Shown here: positions 41,033 to 45,193 of the stretch, in pieces | How the letters are laid out: every line of letters starts with the position of its first letter | Numbering within the stretch: position 1 is the first letter of the stretch | From: Streptomyces bobili | GTDB taxonomy: Bacteria; Actinomycetota; Actinomycetes; Streptomycetales; Streptomycetaceae | NCBI RefSeq assembly: GCF_002154575.1 | Contig: NZ_MUBA01000211.1 | Location: 1 to 45,193, forward strand | Length of the DNA stretch: 45,193 nucleotides | Direction of reading: 5' to 3' | Translations under genes and position numbers: made by a program | Notes under the pieces: generated by a model | What the model saw: the letters and a program-made list of their open reading frames with translations, nothing else | What the model was told of the DNA's origin: nothing | Databases searched by the model: none

Positions 41033-41812
41033 TCAGCGCTCCTCCTCTATGAGGCTGAAGGCGATGGCCGCCACCGGCACCTCCGATTCGGGGGTGCAGA
41101 AAAGGAGCTGGCCCAGCGGAACGTCCGCGAACCCGCCGAGGACGCAGGACCCGATCGACGCGGCGCCGGCCACGAGGGAGACCGTCTGGGAGGCGGCACC
41201 GGTCTCGATCAACCCGTAGCGGTACCCGCGGTCGCCGTACTTCGTCTCGAGCCTGTCCATCGACAGGGTGATGACCAGGAGCGCGCAGGTCTTGGTCACC
41301 CACCCGTCGCCGAAGACGAAACGCAGCATGGGCTCGGTCGCGGCGGGACGCAGTCGATGCAGCTCATGGCGAGCCGTGCCGTAGCTGTAGACGCCCGGCG
41401 GAAGGCCTTCGACGGTTCGCGCGATGACGTAGAACTCGCAGCCGAGGCGCCCGCCGGCGGACGGGTACGGCCGGTGCCAGCTGCCGGGAGCGTATTCCTC
41501 CGGAGGATCGGAGTGTGTCGTGTACCAGAGCACCTGGGAGAGAGCGGCGAGAGACATCTGATCGAGAGCAGTACGACTGCTGGCCCGACGGGCCAGCCAT
41601 TCACGGCCGAGGCCGGAAGGCGGAGCCTCCGGCACCTGGAGTTGCACCCTCTCAAGGCGGGGGAAACTCTTCTCGTTGTACGTGAACCACTCATCGGGCC
41701 ACTGGTCGACGGGAAGCATTGCCCAGTCGGAGAGCATCGCCGCGTCGGCGTAGGTTGTCCGGTGAAAATCGAGTGCCGAGACAGCCGCACCCTTGTTCGC
41801 GCTCATATTCAC
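41033..41812 (-). CDS. SagB-type FMN-dependent dehydrogenase
   Basis: This 259-residue nitroreductase-fold protein has the SagB/ThcOx phrases: RRASSRTALDQMSLAALSQV near the start of the fold, HRPYPSAGGRLGCEFYVIAR, VYSYGTARHELHRLRPA, and RYGLIETGAASQTVSLVAGA toward the end. SagB enzymes oxidise azolines to azoles (thiazole or oxazole) in TOMM pathways, and some act on other products. It lies six bases downstream of the YcaO gene. The protein is shorter than many SagB proteins, which carry N-terminal extensions. Confidence 0.9.
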   Translation of the reverse strand: MNMSANKGAAVSALDFHRTTYADAAMLSDWAMLPVDQWPDEWFTYNEKSFPRLERVQLQVPEAPPSGLGREWLARRASSRTALDQMSLAALSQVLWYTTHSDPPEEYAPGSWHRPYPSAGGRLGCEFYVIARTVEGLPPGVYSYGTARHELHRLRPAATEPMLRFVFGDGWVTKTCALLVITLSMDRLETKYGDRGYRYGLIETGAASQTVSLVAGAASIGSCVLGGFADVPLGQLLFCTPESEVPVAAIAFSLIEEER

Positions 41813-41818
41813 TTCCCG

Positions 41819-43033
41819 TCAGGCATAGGGGTGCGGTTCGGAGGAGATCAAGCTCGCGTCCGGATCGCCGAGGATCCGCTTCTCGCCCTCGGCGAAGAAC
41901 AGAGGTTGAAGCCGCGGGTGGACAACCTTCACAACCGAAATTCCGGCCTCGGCGAACAGCGGTGTGGTGATGTCCGCCACGTATCCCTCGTCCAGGAAGC
42001 CGTTTGTGTACGTACCTTCGAGCGGCATGGAGCTGCCGAAGAGGTAATCAAGTCTCTCGATGGTTTGTGGCTGACCCCAGTAGACGACACGGTCCTCGAT
42101 CGTCTCCAGCTCCCTCGCATCCACGGCTGCGACGTTCGTCAGAAAGTCCCGAGCCTGTCTGCGCGCGTACAGTGCCTCACTCATCGCACCGCCTACGGCT
42201 TCCTCGAGTGAGACTCCGCAGGCGCTGCCGGTGGTGAGCGCCGGAAACCTGCCGGACGGGTCGACCACACAGCAGACGACCACGGGGAAGGGAGTCTCGA
42301 CCAGGCATGCCACCCGTATCCCCAGCCCCAGCGCGGTTGCCTCCATCGCCATGGCCATGGGCCCTGGCTCAAGGGCCAGGTCGCGCCAGTCCAATTCCCT
42401 GCCACTCAGCCGCAAGTAGTGGGAAAGCATGATGGCGTGACGTTCGAACGCCTCTCGCGTCGCGCGCACCACCGCATCTTCGACAGAGAAGCCGGCGGCG
42501 GCTCCGTTACTGCTCGGGTCCCAGAGCATCGCGCGTTCATCGGTCTCCCTGAACGGGCAGTACACGAGTTGCGCCGGAATCATGACGGGCGTCGATGACG
42601 GTGAGCCGATCTTGGTGGCCTCGCACCAGTGGAGGGGCATCCGCCATACCGGAGAATCCCGCCAAGGTGTCGGAAACGCCTCAGCAGCGAGGCAGTTGTC
42701 GAACTCCGATACTGAGCCGTACCGGAGTGCCTCTTTGGGTATCGTGCTGAGGCAGATGCGCTCAGCTGCCTCCATCAGGGCTTTCAGTCGAGCCAGTTCC
42801 CCTCGACCTCGCCCTCCGGTGGCTCGCGGATTGTGGGCCGAACCCAGCGGCAGGTGCGCATTGGGCGGCAATTGCGCCACCCAGCCCTGTCCCCGAGGCT
42901 CGTCGTTGTAGAAGTCGTCAAGGGGCTGGAGAGTCGATACCTGGCCGCTCTGTTCGAGTAGAAGATCTTCCAGCTGACGTATGCGGTGCGGCTGCGGTCC
43001 ATGGATCCTGTTCATCCCAGCGACTCTGTTCAT
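41819..43033 (-). CDS. YcaO-family cyclodehydratase
   Basis: The ATG at 43033 overlaps the upstream stop (ATGA) and follows AGGGGG; an in-frame ATG at 43015 is an alternative created by a short duplication. The 404 residues carry the YcaO ATP-binding phrases LARLKALMEAAERI, GFSVEDAVVRATREAFERHA (E-x-x-E-R type) and GVSLEEAVGGAMSEALYARR. The C-terminus is SSEPHPYA, a partial form of the P-x-P-x-P tail of azoline-forming enzymes. YcaO enzymes activate backbone amides with ATP to make azolines, thioamides or amidines. Neighbouring SagB and E1-like genes favour azole formation. Confidence 0.92.
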   Translation of the reverse strand: MNRVAGMNRIHGPQPHRIRQLEDLLLEQSGQVSTLQPLDDFYNDEPRGQGWVAQLPPNAHLPLGSAHNPRATGGRGRGELARLKALMEAAERICLSTIPKEALRYGSVSEFDNCLAAEAFPTPWRDSPVWRMPLHWCEATKIGSPSSTPVMIPAQLVYCPFRETDERAMLWDPSSNGAAAGFSVEDAVVRATREAFERHAIMLSHYLRLSGRELDWRDLALEPGPMAMAMEATALGLGIRVACLVETPFPVVVCCVVDPSGRFPALTTGSACGVSLEEAVGGAMSEALYARRQARDFLTNVAAVDARELETIEDRVVYWGQPQTIERLDYLFGSSMPLEGTYTNGFLDEGYVADITTPLFAEAGISVVKVVHPRLQPLFFAEGEKRILGDPDASLISSEPHPYA

Positions 43034-43623
43034 CCCAGCGCCCCCTGGAAGGCGAACTCGAGCAACGACGAGCACACCTCGCAGCCGTCGACCTGGCCGA
43101 TCCTCGTGGTGCCCACTGTCCCCGTGGCGTGATCGATCCGGATCAAGCCGCCCAGGGTCATGGGCAGGGTGTTCTCGGCACGCACAACTCTGTCGATCTC
43201 CTGAGCCACAGTGACGGAGATCAGCTTCACGGTGAGCGCCGAGACATCGGGTGCACCTGCCTGCTCGTCCGCCACGGCAAGTGGTGTCGTCGAGTCGAGG
43301 CAACCGCGGTAGTCGGCGCACTGGATGCAGGCGGCGTAGCCGGGATTGGTGAGCGGTCCCACTGATGTGTGCTGCGCGCCGATGACGACGGGAAGGTGAA
43401 GGCCGCCGCGTCGAGCCCAGTCGAGGGCTCGGGGAAGAAGGTTGTCGATTTCGCCGGCGCCCACGACATCCACGCACAGGGTCTGCGCCGCGGTTTCGCC
43501 CTCGTATGCCGAGTTGTGTTCACCGTCGATGGACGGCAGCGCTTTCAACTCCGTGACAACGGATGTGTACGCCCGGGTCGTGAGAACGCGGACACCGGAC
43601 ACTGCGACCGGGGGGAAAGTCAC
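43030..43623 (-). CDS. Short E1-like (SagC/Ocin-ThiF type) partner protein
   Basis: The GTG at 43623 follows GGAGG and overlaps the upstream stop by four bases. The 197 residues match only the C-terminal portion of the E1-like cyclodehydratase partner: LCVDVVGAGEIDNLLPRALD, HLPVVIGAQHTSVGPLTNPG and a zinc site formed by Cys99-x-x-Cys102 and Cys181-x-x-Cys184 (AACIQCADYRGC, DGCEVCSS). The peptide-recognition winged helix and the nucleotide-binding core of longer homologues are absent. It probably partners with the YcaO protein encoded next, but how it binds substrate is unclear. Confidence 0.78.
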   Translation of the reverse strand: MTFPPVAVSGVRVLTTRAYTSVVTELKALPSIDGEHNSAYEGETAAQTLCVDVVGAGEIDNLLPRALDWARRGGLHLPVVIGAQHTSVGPLTNPGYAACIQCADYRGCLDSTTPLAVADEQAGAPDVSALTVKLISVTVAQEIDRVVRAENTLPMTLGGLIRIDHATGTVGTTRIGQVDGCEVCSSLLEFAFQGALG

Positions 43624-44963
43624 TGGAGCCCTCCGGCGGTCACGGGCGATCCACCCGGCTGCTCGCCGCACACATCGAGGAGACGGCGCAACAGTCTCCG
43701 TGGATCATTCGCAGCCGCCAACTGTCGCCATTCCCCACTGAGATGTCCGCTCACGATTTCGGCCTTCCGTTGCAGTGCCGGGTAAGTGCTTCCTCGGCCG
43801 GTCTCTTTATGGATCGTTTCAGTGCTGGCCGTCACGACTCCGTCACTGATCACCGCTGTCACCGCCGCCGCTGTCCGATCAGACACTTCATGCAGCGTGA
43901 TCAGCCTTGCGGCCCGTTCCACGACGTCGGTCGGCAGTTCTGCCAAGGGAGTCCAGGCGTCCCTTCCCAGCACCCAGCAGATGGCGATGTTGTGCACAAG
44001 ATCGAACGGGTCCAGCCAGGTCACACCGGCCGAACCACGATGTGCGGCGAGGGCATACCGAGGGACGTGCACGTGCAGCTGCCGCAATGCGCCGGCAGGA
44101 ACTCTTCTCCGGAGGTCTGCGACAGCAGCCAAGGTTTCGAAGAAGTACGCGCAGCACGGCGCGGACTTCAAAGTGGTGGCCCCTGAACGGGAGAGCCATT
44201 GTTCCGACTCTTTTGACTGCGTATTCATCGGTACACCCATGGCAGAAAACGGTTGCCACCATTCGTCGGCAGCGCGTCGATCGATATTGGAGTGCAGACC
44301 ACCTTCCACGACGACTCCGTGCGCCTGTCTCATGGCCTGACGCATCTGGTACATACGCCCGTCACTGCCCAGGAGTTGATAGTCGGACCTGTATGTCGAG
44401 AGGTAGAGACGCAGACACCATCTGATCCGGTCCACCGGCAATTCGCTTCTGCGGGCCAGCGCGTACACAGCACTCAGCCCTCCGATAATCGGCGTGACAT
44501 GAAATGCGTGGGCACGCACTTGGTCCTTGACCGCCTGTCCGAGACGTACACCAAATTCGGTGGCGACTGCTTGAATGCGCAGCATCTCGTCCACGGGGAC
44601 ACCCGGCCGGAGAAACAGAGATGGGGTCAGGAAAGCCGCCAGGTGCCCTCCCGCCAAATAGTGAACCGAGTCGAAATCGGAGGCGATGCCCGCGACGAGA
44701 TTCGCCGAGGCCGCGCGTTCGGCCGTGGCAGTCTTTCCGGTCCACCAGATCGGGGCCCCCGAGGTGTCCTCGGCATCCGTGCCGTCGCCGGCACGCCGGC
44801 CGCCCTCACTCGCCTGCAACCGGCTGATCAGCGCGCAGAGCAGGAAGTCGGCGGAAGCGGCTGCCGAGTCCTCGACCAGCGCCTCGGGGACGTCGAGGCT
44901 CCCTGACACGCCGTCCATCCAGTCGTTGAGCGCCTCGCCGAAGTTCTTACCATCGGGCCACAC
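43620..44963 (-). CDS. MmgE/PrpD-family protein
   Basis: I start this at the GTG at 44963 (447 residues), which has GAGGA close upstream; the frame extends to 45062, but that part is encoded by a perfect hairpin and is unlikely to be translated. Family features include WTGKTATAERAASANLVAGI, DFDSVHYLAGGHLAAFLTPS near residue 120, RAHAFHVTPIIGGLSAVYAL and KSAPCCAYFFETLAAVADL. PrpD relatives dehydrate, decarboxylate or epimerise small di- and tricarboxylic acids. As the first gene of the operon it could prepare an unusual acid building block. Its stop overlaps the next start. Confidence 0.85.
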   Translation of the reverse strand: MWPDGKNFGEALNDWMDGVSGSLDVPEALVEDSAAASADFLLCALISRLQASEGGRRAGDGTDAEDTSGAPIWWTGKTATAERAASANLVAGIASDFDSVHYLAGGHLAAFLTPSLFLRPGVPVDEMLRIQAVATEFGVRLGQAVKDQVRAHAFHVTPIIGGLSAVYALARRSELPVDRIRWCLRLYLSTYRSDYQLLGSDGRMYQMRQAMRQAHGVVVEGGLHSNIDRRAADEWWQPFSAMGVPMNTQSKESEQWLSRSGATTLKSAPCCAYFFETLAAVADLRRRVPAGALRQLHVHVPRYALAAHRGSAGVTWLDPFDLVHNIAICWVLGRDAWTPLAELPTDVVERAARLITLHEVSDRTAAAVTAVISDGVVTASTETIHKETGRGSTYPALQRKAEIVSGHLSGEWRQLAAANDPRRLLRRLLDVCGEQPGGSPVTAGGLQ

Positions 44964-45019
44964 AGCATCCTCGCGATCGGTGGTGCGACTGCCGTAGGCG
45001 AATTCCTGCCGCCAGGGAC

Positions 45020-45064
45020 GCGTGTGGTTTCGATTCCGGGGATACCGGAATCGAAACCACACGC
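45020..45064. promoter_or_regulatory. Perfect 20-bp-arm hairpin upstream of the biosynthetic operon
   Basis: The left arm, 45020-45039, ends in TTTCGATTCCGG, and the right arm, 45045-45064, begins CCGGAATCGAAA. All 20 pairs match, with a five-base loop (45040-45044). There is no T tract on either side. It lies 57 bp before the first operon gene and could be a terminator of an upstream gene, an attenuator, or a dimeric operator. Confidence 0.75.
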
Positions 45065-45139
45065 ACTGAATTCTGCCTGGCCAGGCTATTCAGACGGCAC
45101 ACTTACCGGAACCGAGGGAAAGACCCCAGGATTTCCGGC

Positions 45140-45193
45140 ATGCTCGGCAACTCAGGGCGAACCTACCGCCCGTTGTCACTGGACGCCGGGACC
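45140..45193 (+). CDS. Possible start of a divergent gene, cut by the window edge
   Basis: An ATG at 45140 with AGGA about eight bases upstream opens MLGNSGRTYRPLSLDAGT and stays open to the end of the window. On the other strand a 12-codon frame (45103-45141, MPEILGSFPRFR) overlaps it. Either could be the missing peptide gene, or neither. The evidence is too short to decide. Confidence 0.2.
   Translation, partial: MLGNSGRTYRPLSLDAGT

Noticed and set aside
44964..45062. Extension of the PrpD protein to a GTG at 45062
   Set aside because: The first codons would be made from the hairpin (WFRFRYPRNRNH), there is no ribosome site, and the GTG at 44963 has one.
45103..45141. MPEILGSFPRFR as the precursor peptide
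   Set aside because: It has no ribosome site, no Cys and only one Ser, and 12 codons leaves no room for a leader. It is recorded only as a frame to check.
1..45193. CRISPR array
   Set aside because: I saw no set of regularly spaced repeats. The tandem repeats noted have two copies and no spacers.

Overview
The window is high-GC actinobacterial DNA and looks like Streptomyces. The support is very strong third-position GC, frequent GTG starts, purine-rich ribosome binding sites, many four-base stop/start overlaps, and gene families typical of streptomycete accessory and arm regions. It contains catabolic, regulatory and transport genes, several patches of gene remains, and at the right end a long one-directional biosynthetic operon.

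Left part (1-8.9 kb). After the end of an NmrA-like oxidoreductase comes a TetR regulator (452-1021, minus) and a DHA2-type drug exporter (1908-3407, minus). The two share an operator, AAACCGATCGGTTT or a close variant, found once before tetR and twice before the exporter, so they probably form one efflux regulon. Between them lie a TetR C-terminal fragment and the 3' half of a tRNA-Thr(UGU), a probable attachment-site scar. Next come a large NACHT/HEAT-repeat NTPase (3629-7438) with a divergent 54-residue membrane protein, then about 1 kb of transposase and enzyme fragments.

Middle part (9-31 kb). This holds a SnoaL-like protein divergent from a TetR regulator; a NarL-type response regulator with a frameshifted sensor kinase, separated by three copies of an inverted repeat from a membrane-anchored alpha/beta hydrolase; LysR, IclR (truncated) and HxlR-SCP2 regulators; a DUF1152 protein; an MBL-fold hydrolase; two proteins of unknown function followed by a 42-bp tandem repeat; and another decayed patch (20.1-20.7 kb). 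After that come a pcaF-pcaI-pcaJ operon (3-oxoadipate to succinyl-CoA plus acetyl-CoA) with a divergent LysR regulator, a secreted GH78 alpha-L-rhamnosidase with a LacI-type operator upstream, a TetR regulator, a LysE-type exporter and a YdeI-like protein.

Right part (31.2-45.0 kb). Thirteen minus-strand genes, most overlapping or touching, form one operon. In order of transcription they encode a MmgE/PrpD protein, a short E1-like (SagC/Ocin-ThiF type) partner, a YcaO cyclodehydratase, a SagB-type flavin dehydrogenase, a JmjC/cupin oxygenase, an M16 zinc protease in two pieces, an MFS exporter, an adenylation enzyme, a carrier protein, a second adenylation enzyme, a free-standing condensation enzyme with an altered active-site motif, and a beta-lactamase-fold protein whose usual catalytic Ser is Cys. 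This joins azole-forming RiPP enzymes to split NRPS parts. I found no precursor peptide inside it. It is the best candidate here for an undescribed system. A perfect 20-bp-arm hairpin stands just upstream of its first gene, and the window ends 130 bp further on.
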